Part shown: positions 21,087 through 31,530 of the stretch, in pieces
Layout: every line of letters begins with the position of its first letter
Position numbering within the stretch: the first letter of the stretch is position 1
Source of the DNA: Pseudomonas indica NBRC 103045
GTDB taxonomy: Bacteria > Pseudomonadota > Gammaproteobacteria > Pseudomonadales > Pseudomonadaceae
Direction: 5' to 3'
NCBI RefSeq assembly: GCF_002091635.1
Contig: NZ_BDAC01000007.1
Coordinates: 184,529 to 248,528 of the forward strand
Length of the DNA stretch: 64,000 nucleotides
The notes under the pieces: model-generated
What the model was told of the DNA's origin: nothing
Databases searched by the model: none
The model's input: the letters and a program-made list of their open reading frames with translations, nothing else
Translations under genes and position numbers: made by a program

Positions 21087-21116
21087 CGCTTTAACCTCAA
21101 GTTTCTGGAGTTTTTC

Positions 21117-21548
21117 ATGGCCGTTGAGCGTACTCTTTCCATCGTCAAGCCGGATGCCGTTTCCAAGAATGTCATCGGCGAGATCCTGACCCGTTTCGAA
21201 AAGGCCGGCCTGCGTGTCGTTGCCGCCAAGATGGTTCAACTCTCCGAGCGTGAAGCCGGTGGTTTCTACGCCGAGCACAAAGAGCGTCCCTTCTTCAAGG
21301 ATCTGGTTTCCTTCATGACATCCGGTCCGGTCCTGGTCCAGGTTCTGGAAGGCGAGAATGCCATTGCCAAGAACCGTGAGCTGATGGGCGCCACCGATCC
21401 GAAGAAAGCCGAAGCCGGCACCATCCGCGCCGATTTCGCCGTTTCCATCGACGAGAACGCTGTGCACGGTTCCGACTCCGAGGCTTCCGCTGCTCGCGAG
21501 ATCGCCTACTTCTTCGCCGCCACCGAGGTGTGTGCTCGCATTCGCTAA
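21117..21548 (+). CDS. ndk: Nucleoside diphosphate kinase
   Basis: Equilibrates NTP pools by a ping-pong reaction through a phosphohistidine. The 143 residues start [15 protein letters not shown]. Catalytic His117 lies in [17 protein letters not shown], and the nucleotide-binding RPFF and [14 protein letters not shown] segments are intact. It lies between the isc operon and rlmN, 24 bases before the latter. Confidence 0.98.
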   Translation: MAVERTLSIVKPDAVSKNVIGEILTRFEKAGLRVVAAKMVQLSEREAGGFYAEHKERPFFKDLVSFMTSGPVLVQVLEGENAIAKNRELMGATDPKKAEAGTIRADFAVSIDENAVHGSDSEASAAREIAYFFAATEVCARIR

Positions 21549-21572
21549 GCGAATCGCGGGAGGGGTGAAGCC

Positions 21573-22721
21573 ATGACTGAATCGACCGGAAAAGTGAATC
21601 TGCTGGGCCTGACCCAGCCTCAACTGGAGAGCTTCTTCGAATCCATCGGAGAGAAGCGCTTCCGTGCCGGTCAGGTGATGAAGTGGATTCACCACTTCGG
21701 CGTCGATGATTTCGACGCCATGAGCAATATTGGCAAGGCCCTGCGCGACAAGCTCAAGGCCTCTGCCGAGATTCGCGGTCCGGAAGTGGTCAGCCAGGAC
21801 ATTTCCAGCGATGGCACCCGCAAATGGGTGGTCCGCGTGGCGTCCGGCAGCTGCGTCGAGACCGTCTACATTCCCCAGGGCGGGCGCGGCACCCTGTGCG
21901 TGTCCTCCCAGGCTGGCTGTGCCTTGGACTGCAGCTTCTGCTCCACGGGCAAGCAGGGTTTCAACAGCGACCTTACTGCGGCGGAAGTGATCGGCCAGGT
22001 GTGGATCGCCAACAAGTCGTTCGGCACCGTGCCGGCGAAAATCGACCGTGCCATCACCAACGTGGTGATGATGGGCATGGGTGAGCCGCTGCTGAACTTC
22101 GACAACGTGGTCGCCGCCATGAACATCATGATGGACGATCTCGGCTACGGGATTTCCAAACGGAAGGTGACCTTGTCCACCTCCGGCGTGGCGCCGATGA
22201 TCGACAAGCTGGGGGAAGTGATCGATGTCTCCCTGGCGCTGTCGCTGCATGCGCCCAACGATGAATTGCGCAACAAGCTGGTACCGATCAACAAGAAGTA
22301 TCCGCTGGCGGTCGTCCTGGATTCTTGCAAGCGCTACATCTCCCGGCTTGGCGAGAAGCGCGTGCTGACCATCGAGTACACGCTGCTCAAGGATGTCAAC
22401 GATCAGCCGGAGCATGCTGCGCAGATCGTCGCGCTCCTCAAGGATTTTCCTTGCAAGATCAACCTGATTCCGTTTAATCCCTTCCCTTTTTCCGGATACG
22501 AGCGGCCGAGCAACAATGCGATCCGTCGTTTCCAGGACCTGCTGCACAAGGCGGGGCACAATGTCACCGTGCGCACCACGCGTGGCGATGACATCGATGC
22601 GGCTTGCGGCCAGCTGGTCGGTCAGGTGATGGATCGTACCCGGCGCAGCGAACGTTATATCGCCGTGCGTCAGCTCGGCACCGATGCCGGCACGCCGGGC
22701 GGCACTGCCAATCGAACCTGA
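21573..22721 (+). CDS. rlmN: Dual-specificity RNA methyltransferase RlmN
   Basis: Radical-SAM enzyme that makes 2-methyladenosine in 23S rRNA and in tRNAs. The 382 residues start [15 protein letters not shown]. The radical-SAM cluster motif is Cys116-x3-Cys120-x2-Cys123 in [23 protein letters not shown] (SAM site) and [16 protein letters not shown], with the C-terminal catalytic Cys, are present. It lies just ahead of pilF, as in other pseudomonads. Confidence 0.97.
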   Translation: MTESTGKVNLLGLTQPQLESFFESIGEKRFRAGQVMKWIHHFGVDDFDAMSNIGKALRDKLKASAEIRGPEVVSQDISSDGTRKWVVRVASGSCVETVYIPQGGRGTLCVSSQAGCALDCSFCSTGKQGFNSDLTAAEVIGQVWIANKSFGTVPAKIDRAITNVVMMGMGEPLLNFDNVVAAMNIMMDDLGYGISKRKVTLSTSGVAPMIDKLGEVIDVSLALSLHAPNDELRNKLVPINKKYPLAVVLDSCKRYISRLGEKRVLTIEYTLLKDVNDQPEHAAQIVALLKDFPCKINLIPFNPFPFSGYERPSNNAIRRFQDLLHKAGHNVTVRTTRGDDIDAACGQLVGQVMDRTRRSERYIAVRQLGTDAGTPGGTANRT

Positions 22722-22734
22722 AGGGAGGAGTTTC

Positions 22735-23496
22735 ATGATCGTGCGCGCCGCGCTGCTTTCGTTTTTCACCGGCCTGTTCCTGACGGGCTGCGTTTCCTCC
22801 GGTAATGTCGACCGGATGAAGACCTCGGAGGGGCGTGAGCAAGCGCGCGATGCTTACATCCAATTGGGGCTCGGTTATCTCCAGCAAGGCCAAACCGAGC
22901 GAGCCAAGGTTCCATTGAAGAAAGCGCTCGAACTCGATTCCTCGAATGCCGATGCCTATGCGGCATTGGCCCTGGTGTTCCAGACCGAGATGGAGCCCAA
23001 GCTGGCCGACGAGAACTACCGCAAGGCGTTGTCCCTGCGCAGCGATGCACGGATTCTCAACAATTACGGCAGCTTCCTGTTCGAACAGCAGCGTTACAAG
23101 GAAGCCTACGAGCGCTTCCAGCAGGCCGCAGCGGACAATCTCTATCCCGAACGCTCGCGCGTCTACGAGAACCTCGGCCTTACCGCGTTGAAGCTGAACC
23201 AGCGTGCCTTGGCCAAGCAGCATCTGGAGAAATCCCTGCGCCTGAATCGCGAGCAGCCGCGTGCGCTGCTGGAGCTGGCCGTGTTGTCCTTCGAGGACAA
23301 AGAGTACGTACCGGCCCGTGGGTACTATGAGAGTTTCAGTCGTCTGTCCGAACAGAATGCCCGCAGCCTTCTGCTGGGTACCCGCTTGGCGACCATCTTC
23401 GACGATCGTGACAGGGCTGCCAGTCTCGGTCTGCAGTTGAAGCGCCTTTATCCCGGTACGCCGGAATATCAGCAATATCTGTCGGAGCAACAATGA
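22735..23496 (+). CDS. pilF: Type IV pilus pilotin lipoprotein PilF (PilW family)
   Basis: Outer-membrane lipoprotein that carries the PilQ secretin to the outer membrane for type IV pili. The ATG at 22735, after AGGGAGGAG, gives 253 residues. The signal peptide ends in a lipobox FLTGCVSS, with the lipidated Cys near residue 18. TPR repeats fill about 40-235, for example AYIQLGLGYLQQGQTERA and DAYAALALVFQTEMEPKL. It lies between rlmN and a RodZ-like gene with a 4-base overlap at its end. Confidence 0.94.
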   Translation: MIVRAALLSFFTGLFLTGCVSSGNVDRMKTSEGREQARDAYIQLGLGYLQQGQTERAKVPLKKALELDSSNADAYAALALVFQTEMEPKLADENYRKALSLRSDARILNNYGSFLFEQQRYKEAYERFQQAAADNLYPERSRVYENLGLTALKLNQRALAKQHLEKSLRLNREQPRALLELAVLSFEDKEYVPARGYYESFSRLSEQNARSLLLGTRLATIFDDRDRAASLGLQLKRLYPGTPEYQQYLSEQQ

Positions 23497-24488
23497 ACGC
23501 GTCGCATCATGAAGCTGTAGCGGCGACTCGCGTCAATCCGGGCGAGACGCTGCGAAGAGCCCGCGAAAGCAAGAATTGGGAGCTGACCGACGTTGCCGCT
23601 CAGCTCAACCTGACTGCGCAGGCGCTGCGCCAGTTGGAAGACGGGGCTTTCGACCAGTTGCCGGGGCACACCTTCGCCCGCGGCTACATTCGCGCCTACG
23701 CCAAGTTGCTGGGTATGGACCAGACCCGGCTGGTGCAGGAGTTCGACCAGTACACGGGAACGGACGCCACGGGTAGTAGCGTGCACAGCCTCGGCCGTAT
23801 CGAGGAGCCGGTGAGGCTGTCTCAGAACCTGCTGCGCTTCGTCAGTTTCGCGCTGTTGGCGGTGTTGGCTGCTGTCGGCTTCTTCTGGTGGCAGGAGCAG
23901 TCTTCCAATCGGGGCGAGGAGCGCACCGGGCTTGGCATCGAGCATGTCGAGGTGGAAAGCGCCGACGGTACGACGCAGATTCATCCCCTGGATGAGCCCG
24001 AGGACCAGGCCGTAGCTGAGGCGAGCGGCAATCAGGCCGAATTGCCGTTGCCTTCCGTTTCGCCGGAAGTCGCCGGTCAGCCAGAAAGCGATGCCGAATC
24101 GTCCGCTCCGGGCGATGCCGCATCGGCTGGTGAGGCACCGTCGGTCCCGGCCGAGCCTGAGACCCCGGCCCAGCCTGAGAGCGTCACACCGCCTGCGGCA
24201 CAGCCAGCGACGCCACCCACGGCTCCGGTAGTGGCTCAGCCGGGCGAGGGGGTGGTGCACATGCGGTTCACCGCCAATTGCTGGACCCAGGTCACCGACG
24301 CCAACGGCAAGGTGCTCTACAGCGGCCTGAAACATGCGGGTGAGAGCATGGAGGTCAGCGGCAAGGCACCCTTGAAACTGCATCTCGGCTATGCCCGCGG
24401 TGCACAGGTCAGCTTCAATGGCCAAACGGTCGATCTGGCACCGTATGTCCGCGGTGAAACTGCGCGCTTCACCTTGGGAGGGCAATAA
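23493..24488 (+). CDS. rodZ: RodZ-like helix-turn-helix membrane protein
   Basis: A cytoskeleton-linked shape protein in relatives, where it binds MreB. The 331-residue layout is that of RodZ: a Cro/CI-type HTH (about 18-80, GETLRRARESKNWELTDVAAQ), one membrane helix (about 111-131, LRFVSFALLAVLAAVGFFWW), a Pro/Ala-rich periplasmic linker (about 175-250) and a C-terminal DUF4115 beta domain (about 255-331, VVHMRFTANCWTQVTDANGK). ATG overlaps the pilF stop by 4 bases. The ispG gene follows after 3 bases. The linker makes it length-variable among species. Confidence 0.88.
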   Translation: MNASHHEAVAATRVNPGETLRRARESKNWELTDVAAQLNLTAQALRQLEDGAFDQLPGHTFARGYIRAYAKLLGMDQTRLVQEFDQYTGTDATGSSVHSLGRIEEPVRLSQNLLRFVSFALLAVLAAVGFFWWQEQSSNRGEERTGLGIEHVEVESADGTTQIHPLDEPEDQAVAEASGNQAELPLPSVSPEVAGQPESDAESSAPGDAASAGEAPSVPAEPETPAQPESVTPPAAQPATPPTAPVVAQPGEGVVHMRFTANCWTQVTDANGKVLYSGLKHAGESMEVSGKAPLKLHLGYARGAQVSFNGQTVDLAPYVRGETARFTLGGQ

Positions 24489-24491
24489 ACC

Positions 24492-25604
24492 GTGCATTGC
24501 GAATCTCCCATCAAACGACGCCAGTCGCGCAAGATCTGGGTCGGTTCCGTGCCCGTGGGTGGCGATGCGCCCATCTCCGTACAGAGCATGACCAATACCG
24601 ACACCTGCGATGTCGCCGCCACGGTAGCCCAGATTCGTCGTCTGGAAGATGCCGGCGCGGATATCGTTCGCGTTTCGGTACCGGACATGGATGCTGCCGA
24701 GGCCTTCGGCAAGATCAAACAGCAGGTGCAGGTTCCGCTGGTGGCGGACATTCACTTCGATTACACCATCGCCTTGCGGGTCGCCGAGCTAGGCGTCGAT
24801 TGCCTGCGTATCAACCCGGGCAATATCGGTCGCGAAGACCGCGTCCGGGCCGTGGTCGATGCCGCCCGCGACAAGGGCATTCCGATCCGCATCGGCGTCA
24901 ACGCCGGTTCGCTGGAGAAGGACCTGCAGAAGAAGTACGGCGAACCCACGCCGGCAGCGCTGGTGGAATCCGCACTTCGCCATGTCGAGCACCTGGATCG
25001 CCTGGACTTCCAGGACTTCAAGGTCAGCGTGAAGGCCTCAGACGTGTTCATGGCGGTGGAAGCCTACCGTCTGCTCGCCAAGCAGATCGAGCAGCCCCTG
25101 CACCTGGGCATCACGGAAGCCGGCGGCTTGCGCTCCGGTACCGTCAAGTCGGCAGTGGGCCTGGGTATGCTGCTGGCCGAGGGGATCGGCGATACCATCC
25201 GCATATCCCTTGCCGCCGATCCGGTCGAAGAGATCAAGGTCGGCTTCGACATTCTCAAATCGCTGCACTTGCGTTCCCGTGGCATCAACTTCATCGCCTG
25301 TCCGAGCTGTTCGCGGCAGAACTTCGACGTGGTGAAAACCATGAACGAGCTGGAAGGGCGTCTCGACGACCTCCTGGTTCCGCTGGATGTGGCGGTGATC
25401 GGCTGCGTGGTGAACGGCCCCGGCGAAGCGAAGGAAGCGCATATCGGCCTGACCGGCGGTACGCCCAACAATCTGATCTACATCGACGGCAAGCCCGCAC
25501 AGAAACTGACCAACGACAATCTGGTGGACGAGCTGGAAAAGCTGATCCGCCGGAAGGCGGCCGAAAAGGCCGAGGCCGACGCGACCCTGATCGCGCGCGG
25601 TTAA
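24492..25604 (+). CDS. ispG: 4-hydroxy-3-methylbut-2-enyl diphosphate synthase IspG
   Basis: Penultimate step of the MEP isoprenoid pathway, using a [4Fe-4S] cluster. A GTG start at 24492 gives [18 protein letters not shown] and 370 residues. The N-terminal TIM barrel includes [13 protein letters not shown] and [10 protein letters not shown]. The C-terminal cluster domain has [14 protein letters not shown] and [15 protein letters not shown], supplying the Cys ligands. It lies between rodZ and hisS, a common gammaproteobacterial order. Confidence 0.97.
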   Translation: MHCESPIKRRQSRKIWVGSVPVGGDAPISVQSMTNTDTCDVAATVAQIRRLEDAGADIVRVSVPDMDAAEAFGKIKQQVQVPLVADIHFDYTIALRVAELGVDCLRINPGNIGREDRVRAVVDAARDKGIPIRIGVNAGSLEKDLQKKYGEPTPAALVESALRHVEHLDRLDFQDFKVSVKASDVFMAVEAYRLLAKQIEQPLHLGITEAGGLRSGTVKSAVGLGMLLAEGIGDTIRISLAADPVEEIKVGFDILKSLHLRSRGINFIACPSCSRQNFDVVKTMNELEGRLDDLLVPLDVAVIGCVVNGPGEAKEAHIGLTGGTPNNLIYIDGKPAQKLTNDNLVDELEKLIRRKAAEKAEADATLIARG

Positions 25605-25621
25605 TTTCCTAAGGATCATTC

Positions 25622-26908
25622 GTGAGCAAAACGCTGCAAGCCATCCGTGGCATGAACGACATCCTGCCGGAGCAGACTCCGGTTTGGCGCTACCTCGAGA
25701 ACACCTTCGCACAGTTGCTGGATGGCTACGGCTACAAGGAAATCCGCCTGCCGATCCTCGAATTCACCGAGCTGTTCGCCCGTGGGATCGGCGAGGGCAC
25801 CGATGTGGTCGATAAGGAGATGTACACCTTCCTCGACCGCAACGAAGAGTCCCTGACCCTGCGTCCCGAAGGCACGGCCGGTTGTGTGCGGGCGGTACTC
25901 GAGCACGGCCTGACTGGTGGTGGCCAGGTCCAGAAGCTCTGGTACGCCGGCCCGATGTTCCGTTACGAAAAACCGCAGAAAGGCCGCTATCGCCAGTTCC
26001 ACCAGATCGGCGTGGAAGTCTTCAACCAGCCGGGGCCGGATATCGATGCCGAGCTGATCGTGCTGACCTGGCGTCTGTGGAAGAAGCTCGGTCTGGCCGA
26101 TTCCGTCACCCTGCAGCTCAACAGCCTGGGCTCCAGCGAAGCCCGTGCGACCTACCGGGACGCACTGGTGGCTTATCTGCGCGAGCGTTTCGACCAGCTC
26201 GACGAGGACAGCCAGCGCCGCCTGACTACCAATCCTCTGCGTATTCTCGACAGCAAGAATGCCCAGACCCAGTCGCTCCTCGCCGACGCGCCGACGCTGC
26301 ATGACTACCTGGACGAGGAGTCGCGCGCGCATTTCGAAGGGCTCAAGGCCCGCCTCGATGCGGTCGGCATTCGCTACGAGATCAACCAGAAGCTGGTCCG
26401 CGGCCTGGATTACTACGGCCGTACCGTGTTCGAGTGGGTGACCGACAAGCTCGGTGCCCAGGGCACCGTCTGTGCCGGCGGCCGCTACGACGGCCTGGTC
26501 TCCCAGTTCGGCGGGAAGCCGACCCCTGGCGTCGGTTTCGCCATGGGCGTCGAGCGCCTGGTTCTGCTGCTGGAGACCCTGGAGCTGGTGCCGGCGGAGC
26601 TGAACAGCCCGGCCCACGCCTACCTCTGTGCCTTCGGTGAGCCCGCCGAACTGGCTGCCCTGGCGCTGGCGGAGCGCCTGCGCGATGCCCTTCCAGGGCT
26701 GCGTCTGCTGGTCAATGCCGGCGGCGGCAGCTTCAAGAGCCAATTCAAGAAGGCCGACAAGAGCGGTGCGTCATATGCGCTGATTCTGGGCGACGACGAA
26801 CTGGCCAATCGCGTGGTAGGGTGCAAACCGCTGCGTACCGACGGCGAACAACAGAACATTGCCTGGAATGCTCTTGCCGAGCACCTGGCTGCCTGCATGC
26901 AGGCTTGA
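25622..26908 (+). CDS. hisS: Histidine-tRNA ligase
   Basis: Class II synthetase of 428 residues with a GTG start at 25622 ([18 protein letters not shown]). Class II motif 2 is seen as [14 protein letters not shown] and then [19 protein letters not shown]. The His-specific blocks [13 protein letters not shown] and [14 protein letters not shown] follow, and motif 3 is [13 protein letters not shown]-terminal anticodon-binding domain is present from about residue 330. It lies 17 bases after ispG. Confidence 0.97.
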   Translation: MSKTLQAIRGMNDILPEQTPVWRYLENTFAQLLDGYGYKEIRLPILEFTELFARGIGEGTDVVDKEMYTFLDRNEESLTLRPEGTAGCVRAVLEHGLTGGGQVQKLWYAGPMFRYEKPQKGRYRQFHQIGVEVFNQPGPDIDAELIVLTWRLWKKLGLADSVTLQLNSLGSSEARATYRDALVAYLRERFDQLDEDSQRRLTTNPLRILDSKNAQTQSLLADAPTLHDYLDEESRAHFEGLKARLDAVGIRYEINQKLVRGLDYYGRTVFEWVTDKLGAQGTVCAGGRYDGLVSQFGGKPTPGVGFAMGVERLVLLLETLELVPAELNSPAHAYLCAFGEPAELAALALAERLRDALPGLRLLVNAGGGSFKSQFKKADKSGASYALILGDDELANRVVGCKPLRTDGEQQNIAWNALAEHLAACMQA

Positions 26909-26933
26909 GTATCAGACGGATAGGAGCATTGGG

Positions 26934-27578
26934 GTGACCTCGCGTACCGAAGAAGAACAACTGGCGCTGATCAAGGAATGGTGGCAGCGCAACGGCATGC
27001 CCCTGTTGACTGGTGGCGCGCTGGCGCTGGTGGCGGTGTTCGGCTGGCAGGGCTGGCAGAAATACCAGACCAACCAGGCGCAGGGGGCTTCCATGCTGTA
27101 CCAGCAATTGCTGGAAACGGCCCTGACACCTAGCGGCCAGCCGGATGCGGGCAAGGTCAGCGAACTGGCCGGCAAGCTCAAGAGCGATTATGCCGGCACT
27201 CAGTACGCCCAGTACGGCAGCCTCTTCGTCGCCAAGGTGGCGGTCGAAGCGGGCAAGCTGGACGATGCCGCCGCTGAGCTGCGTGCCATTGTCGACAAGC
27301 CGGCCGATGCCACCCTCAGCGAGCTGGCGCGCCAACGACTGGCCCGGGTGCTGGCGGCCCAGGGCAAGGCCGAAGAGGCGCTCAAGCTGCTCGAAGGCGA
27401 TGCCGACAAGGCCTACCTGGCGAGCCGTGAAGAAATCCGTGGCGACCTGCTGGTCCAGCTCGGCCGTACCGACGAAGCCCATGCCGCCTACGAGAAGGCC
27501 AAGGCTGCGCTCTCCGACGACGCGGCGGTGGGCAGCCTGCAAATGAAGCTCGACGACCTGGCCAAAGGGGATGCCTGA
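26934..27578 (+). CDS. YfgM-family tetratricopeptide membrane protein
   Basis: Membrane-anchored periplasmic TPR protein; E. coli YfgM associates with SecYEG and PpiD. The GTG at 26934 is preceded by TAGGAG at 26921-26926 and gives 214 residues (MTSRTEEEQLALIKEWWQRNG). A single helix at about 22-40 (MPLLTGGALALVAVFGWQGW) is followed by helical TPR-like repeats rich in Ala, Leu and Glu to the end. The hisS-yfgM-bamB-der order is standard. The stop overlaps the region just before the bamB start. Confidence 0.9.
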   Translation: MTSRTEEEQLALIKEWWQRNGMPLLTGGALALVAVFGWQGWQKYQTNQAQGASMLYQQLLETALTPSGQPDAGKVSELAGKLKSDYAGTQYAQYGSLFVAKVAVEAGKLDDAAAELRAIVDKPADATLSELARQRLARVLAAQGKAEEALKLLEGDADKAYLASREEIRGDLLVQLGRTDEAHAAYEKAKAALSDDAAVGSLQMKLDDLAKGDA

Positions 27579-27579
27579 C

Positions 27580-28722
27580 GTGAAGCGTTGGAAATATGCC
27601 GTAGTGCTGACCCTGGCCGCCGTGGTGGTGGGTTGCAGCAGCAACAGCAAGAAGGAACTGCCGCCGGCCGAGCTGCCCAAGTTCGAAGAAGAAGTGCAAC
27701 TGAAGAAGGAATGGAGCCGCTTGATCGGTGACGGCCAGGGCGAAACCTTCAACATGCTGGTGCCGGCGGTCGATGGCGATGTGATCTATGCGGCCGATGT
27801 CGAAGGCGTGGTCATGGCGCTGGACCGTTTCAGCGGCAAGGTGATCTGGAAGGAAGACCTGGAGTTGCCGGTATCCGGTGCCGTGGGTGCCGGCTACGGG
27901 ATGGTCCTGCTGGGTACGCTGAAGGGTGAGGTGATCGCCCTGGATACCAGCAACGGCGAAGAGAAATGGCGTGCCCGTGTGACCAGCGAGGTGCTGGCCC
28001 CGCCGGCGACCAACGGCGACGTGGTCATCGTGCAGACTCAGGACGACCGTCTGATCGCTCTCGATGCCGATACCGGCAACCAGCGCTGGATCTACGAAAG
28101 CACTCCGGCGGTACTGACGCTTCGCGGTACCGGTGCCCCCATCGTGACCAACCGCCTGGCCATCGCCGGTCTTTCCACCGGCAAGGTGATCGCGTTGGAT
28201 ACCCAACGTGGCCTGCCGGTCTGGGAGCAACGCGTAGCCGTGCCTTCCGGCCGTTCCGAGCTGGATCGCGTGGTGGATATCGACGGCGGCTTGCTGCTGT
28301 CCGGCGGCACCCTGTATGTCGTGACCTACCAGGGCCGCGTCGCAGGTCTGGATGTGGAAAGCGGCCGGGTGCTCTGGCAGCGCGAGGCCTCCAGCTATGT
28401 CGGCGTGGCGCAGGGCTTCGGCAGCGTCTACGTCAGCCAGGCCAGCGGTACCGTCGAGGGTATCGACGAGCGTTCCTCGTCGGCGCTCTGGAGCAACGAT
28501 CAACTGGCTCGCCGCCAACTGTCGGCACCGGAAGTGTTCTCCAGCTACGTGGCGGTCGGCGATCTGGAAGGTTACCTGCATCTGCTGAGTCAGGTGGATG
28601 GCCGCTTCGTCGGGCGCACTCGTATCGACAGCGACGGCCTACGTGCACGCCCGCTGGTGGTTGGCGAATGGCTGTATGCCTATGGCAACGGGGGCGAGCT
28701 GGTCGGCCTGACCATTCGCTGA
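27580..28722 (+). CDS. bamB: Outer-membrane protein assembly lipoprotein BamB
   Basis: Beta-propeller lipoprotein of the BAM complex that inserts outer-membrane proteins. The GTG at 27580 (MKRWKYAVVLTLAAVVV, 380 residues) has AAAGGGG at 27564-27570 at better spacing than the ATG at 27571, which nearly touches that Shine-Dalgarno sequence. The lipobox puts the lipidated Cys at residue 19 (VVVGCSSNS). PQQ-like propeller repeats are visible, e.g. VVMALDRFSGKVIWKEDLE, VIALDTSNGEEKWRARV and LIALDADTGNQRWIYE. The gene precedes der. Confidence 0.94.
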   Translation: MKRWKYAVVLTLAAVVVGCSSNSKKELPPAELPKFEEEVQLKKEWSRLIGDGQGETFNMLVPAVDGDVIYAADVEGVVMALDRFSGKVIWKEDLELPVSGAVGAGYGMVLLGTLKGEVIALDTSNGEEKWRARVTSEVLAPPATNGDVVIVQTQDDRLIALDADTGNQRWIYESTPAVLTLRGTGAPIVTNRLAIAGLSTGKVIALDTQRGLPVWEQRVAVPSGRSELDRVVDIDGGLLLSGGTLYVVTYQGRVAGLDVESGRVLWQREASSYVGVAQGFGSVYVSQASGTVEGIDERSSSALWSNDQLARRQLSAPEVFSSYVAVGDLEGYLHLLSQVDGRFVGRTRIDSDGLRARPLVVGEWLYAYGNGGELVGLTIR

Positions 28723-28825
28723 GCCCGTCTTGCCACCGCGACTCGCCTCATGCGGGTCACCGAACGTCCGGCCGCTGCCCTTGCAGCGGCCGTTGTGTTT
28801 TCTGAAATAAGCAGGTGAGAGCCTT

Positions 28826-30304
28826 ATGGTTCCCGTAATCGCCCTGGTGGGCCGCCCGAACGTCGGCAAGTCGACATTGTTCAACCGCCTGACCAAGTCC
28901 CGCGATGCCATCGTTGGCGATCTTTCCGGCCTGACCCGCGATCGCCAGTACGGCGAGGCGCGCTGGCAGGGGCGTACCTTCATCGTCATCGACACCGGTG
29001 GTATTTCCGGCGACGAAGAGGGCATCGACGCGAAGATGGCCGAGCAGTCCCTGCAGGCCATCGAGGAAGCCGATGCGGTACTGTTCCTGGTGGACGCCCG
29101 CGCCGGCCTTTCCGCCGCCGACCAGATGATCGGCGAGCATCTACGCCGCAAGAACAAGCGCACCTTCCTGGTGGCGAACAAGGTCGACAACGTCGATCCA
29201 GACCTCGCCCGGGCCGAGTTCAGTCCCCTGGCACTCGGCGACGCCTTGCCTATCGCCGCGGCCCATGGGCGAGGCATCAGCGCTCTGCTGCAGGCGGCCC
29301 TTGGCGAATTTCCCAAGGACGCCGATGCGGAAGAGATCGAAGAGGCTGCGGCTGAGGATGTCGCGGAAGGCGAGGAAGCCAAGCGCATTCCGGGCCCGAG
29401 CGAGAAGGACGGCATCAAGATTGCCATCATCGGGCGGCCCAACGTCGGCAAGTCCACGTTGGTCAACCGCATGCTCGGCGAGGAGCGGGTGATCGTCTAC
29501 GACCAAGCCGGCACGACCCGCGACAGCATCTACATTCCCTTCGAGCGCGACGAGGAAAAGTACACGCTGATCGACACCGCCGGCGTGCGCCGTCGCGGCA
29601 AGATCTTCGAGGCCGTGGAAAAGTTCTCGGTGGTGAAGACGCTCCAGGCCATCCAGGACGCCAACGTGGTGGTCTTCGTCATGGATGCTCGCGAAGGTGT
29701 GGTCGAGCACGACCTCAACCTGCTCGGCTTCGTTCTGGAGACCGGCCGGGCACTGGTCATTGCGCTGAACAAATGGGATGGCATGGAGCCCGGCCAGCGC
29801 GACTACGTGAAGACCGAGCTGGAGCGCCGGCTGTTCTTCGTCGATTTCGCCGACATCCACTTCATCTCGGCCTTGCACGGCACGGGCGTCGGGCATCTGT
29901 ACAAGTCGGTGCAGGCCGCGTTCAAGTCGGCAATCACCCGCTGGCCCACCAGCCGCCTTACCCAGATCCTCGAAGATGCAGTGCAGGAACACCAGCCGCC
30001 GCTGGTCAACGGTCGGCGCATTAAGCTGCGCTATGCCCACCTGGGTGGCGCCAACCCGCCGCTGATCGTGATTCACGGCAACCAGGTCGAGGCCGTACCG
30101 AAGTCCTATACGCGCTACCTGGAAAATACCTATCGACGGGTTCTCCGGTTGGTCGGTACGCCGATCCGCATCGAGTACAAGGGCGGTGAAAACCCCTACG
30201 AAGGCAAGAAGAACACCCTCACCGACCGTCAGGTGAACAAGAAGCGCCGGCTGATGAGCCACCACAAGAAGCAAGAGAAGAAGCGCAAGGACAAGAGGAA
30301 ATAG
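28826..30304 (+). CDS. der: GTPase Der (EngA)
   Basis: Double-GTPase needed for 50S ribosome maturation. The 492 residues contain two G domains, each opening with GRPNVGKST (residues 8-16 and near 203). The G3/G4 motifs are DTGG and NKVD in the first domain, DTAG and NKWD in the second. An acidic linker (about 165-190, rich in Glu and Ala) separates the domains. A KH-like domain from about 370 and a lysine/arginine-rich tail complete it. It ends the long run from ndk. Confidence 0.97.
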   Translation: MVPVIALVGRPNVGKSTLFNRLTKSRDAIVGDLSGLTRDRQYGEARWQGRTFIVIDTGGISGDEEGIDAKMAEQSLQAIEEADAVLFLVDARAGLSAADQMIGEHLRRKNKRTFLVANKVDNVDPDLARAEFSPLALGDALPIAAAHGRGISALLQAALGEFPKDADAEEIEEAAAEDVAEGEEAKRIPGPSEKDGIKIAIIGRPNVGKSTLVNRMLGEERVIVYDQAGTTRDSIYIPFERDEEKYTLIDTAGVRRRGKIFEAVEKFSVVKTLQAIQDANVVVFVMDAREGVVEHDLNLLGFVLETGRALVIALNKWDGMEPGQRDYVKTELERRLFFVDFADIHFISALHGTGVGHLYKSVQAAFKSAITRWPTSRLTQILEDAVQEHQPPLVNGRRIKLRYAHLGGANPPLIVIHGNQVEAVPKSYTRYLENTYRRVLRLVGTPIRIEYKGGENPYEGKKNTLTDRQVNKKRRLMSHHKKQEKKRKDKRK

Positions 30305-30372
30305 CGGCGGGCGGTCTTCAGGCGGCAGGCGCCAGGGGATAAGCTTGTCGCCCCGACTCAGCCCGCTGCCTG
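30305..30372. repeat. Imperfect inverted repeat between der and the aminotransferase gene
   Basis: CTTCAGGCGGCAG near 30317 and CTGCCTGTTGAAG near 30366 are imperfect reverse complements around a GC-rich centre. The composition resembles short REP-like intergenic repeats of Pseudomonas, and a related sequence lies between guaB and guaA. Family membership is not proven. Confidence 0.4.
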
Positions 30373-30381
30373 TTGAAGCCC

Positions 30382-31530
30382 ATGATCGAAAGCAAACTGC
30401 CGAACGTCGGCACCACCATCTTTACCCGGATGTCCCAGCTCGCTGCGGAAACCGGCGCGCTGAACCTGTCCCAGGGTTTTCCCGATTTCGATGGCCCCGC
30501 CGCCTTGCGCGAGGCGGTCGGCCGGCATATTGCCGCAGGTCATAATCAATACGCGCCGATGACCGGACTACCGGCCTTGCGCGAGCAGGTCGCGGCGAAG
30601 ATCGCGCTCTGCTATGGCCAGACGGTCAGCGCCGACAGCGAAATCACCATCACACCCGGCGCGACCCAGGCGATTTTCTGCGCGATCCAGGCAGTGATCC
30701 GCCCTGGCGACGAAGTCATCGTCTTCGATCCCTGCTACGACAGTTACGAGCCCTCGGTGGAGCTGGCCGGCGGTCGCTGCGTGCATGTTCCGCTGGCGTT
30801 GCCGACGTTCGACATCGACTGGCAGCGTTTCAGCGATGCGCTCAACCCGCGCACGCGCATGGTGATCCTGAACAGCCCGCACAACCCCAGCGGCGCGTTG
30901 ATTTCCCGCGAGGCGCTGGACCGGCTGGCCGAGTTCATCCGTGACCGCGATATCTATCTGGTCAGCGACGAGGTCTACGAGCACTTGGTGTTCGATGGCC
31001 AGCGGCATGCCAGCGTCCTGGCTCATGCCGAGCTCTATCAACGTGCTTTCGTGGTCAGCTCTTTCGGCAAGACCTACCATGTCACTGGCTGGAAGACCGG
31101 TTACGTGGTGGCGCCCCCGGCCCTGACGGCCGAGTTGCGCAAGGTGCACCAGTACGTCAGTTTTTGCGGCGTGACGCCGCTGCAGTGGGCGCTGGCCGAC
31201 TTCATGCTGGAGCACCCCGAACATATCGCCGAGCTGCCGGCGTTCTACCAAAGCAAACGTGACCTGTTCTGCGACCTGCTGGCTGGCTCGCGCTTCCGCT
31301 TCACCCGAGCTGCCGGTACCTATTTCCAACTGGTCGATTATTCCGAAATACGGCCGGACCTCGACGATCTGGCGATGGCTGAATGGCTGACTCGTGAGCA
31401 TGGGGTCGCCGCCATCCCGGTGTCGGTGTTCTACCAGGCTCCGCCGAAGGACCTGCGCCTGGTGCGCTTCTGTTTTGCCAAGCGTGAGGAAACCCTCGGA
31501 CAGGCAGCGGAGAAACTATGCGCAATCTGA
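30382..31530 (+). CDS. PLP aminotransferase, methionine/kynurenine-type (YbdL-like)
   Basis: Class I/II aminotransferase of 382 residues; the ATG at 30382 gives MIESKLPNVGTTIFTRMS. The TTG at 30373 is an unlikely alternative. Family features are LSQGFPDFDGP near the N terminus, NSPHNPSGALI near 165, SDEVYEHLVFDG near 195, the PLP lysine in SSFGKTYHVTGWKTGYVV near 230, and the final Arg in LRLVRFCFAK. The E. coli homologue YbdL prefers methionine with 2-oxo acids. The gene overlaps the next one, an omega-amidase-like nitrilase, which suggests a coupled transamination/deamidation route. Confidence 0.85.
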   Translation: MIESKLPNVGTTIFTRMSQLAAETGALNLSQGFPDFDGPAALREAVGRHIAAGHNQYAPMTGLPALREQVAAKIALCYGQTVSADSEITITPGATQAIFCAIQAVIRPGDEVIVFDPCYDSYEPSVELAGGRCVHVPLALPTFDIDWQRFSDALNPRTRMVILNSPHNPSGALISREALDRLAEFIRDRDIYLVSDEVYEHLVFDGQRHASVLAHAELYQRAFVVSSFGKTYHVTGWKTGYVVAPPALTAELRKVHQYVSFCGVTPLQWALADFMLEHPEHIAELPAFYQSKRDLFCDLLAGSRFRFTRAAGTYFQLVDYSEIRPDLDDLAMAEWLTREHGVAAIPVSVFYQAPPKDLRLVRFCFAKREETLGQAAEKLCAI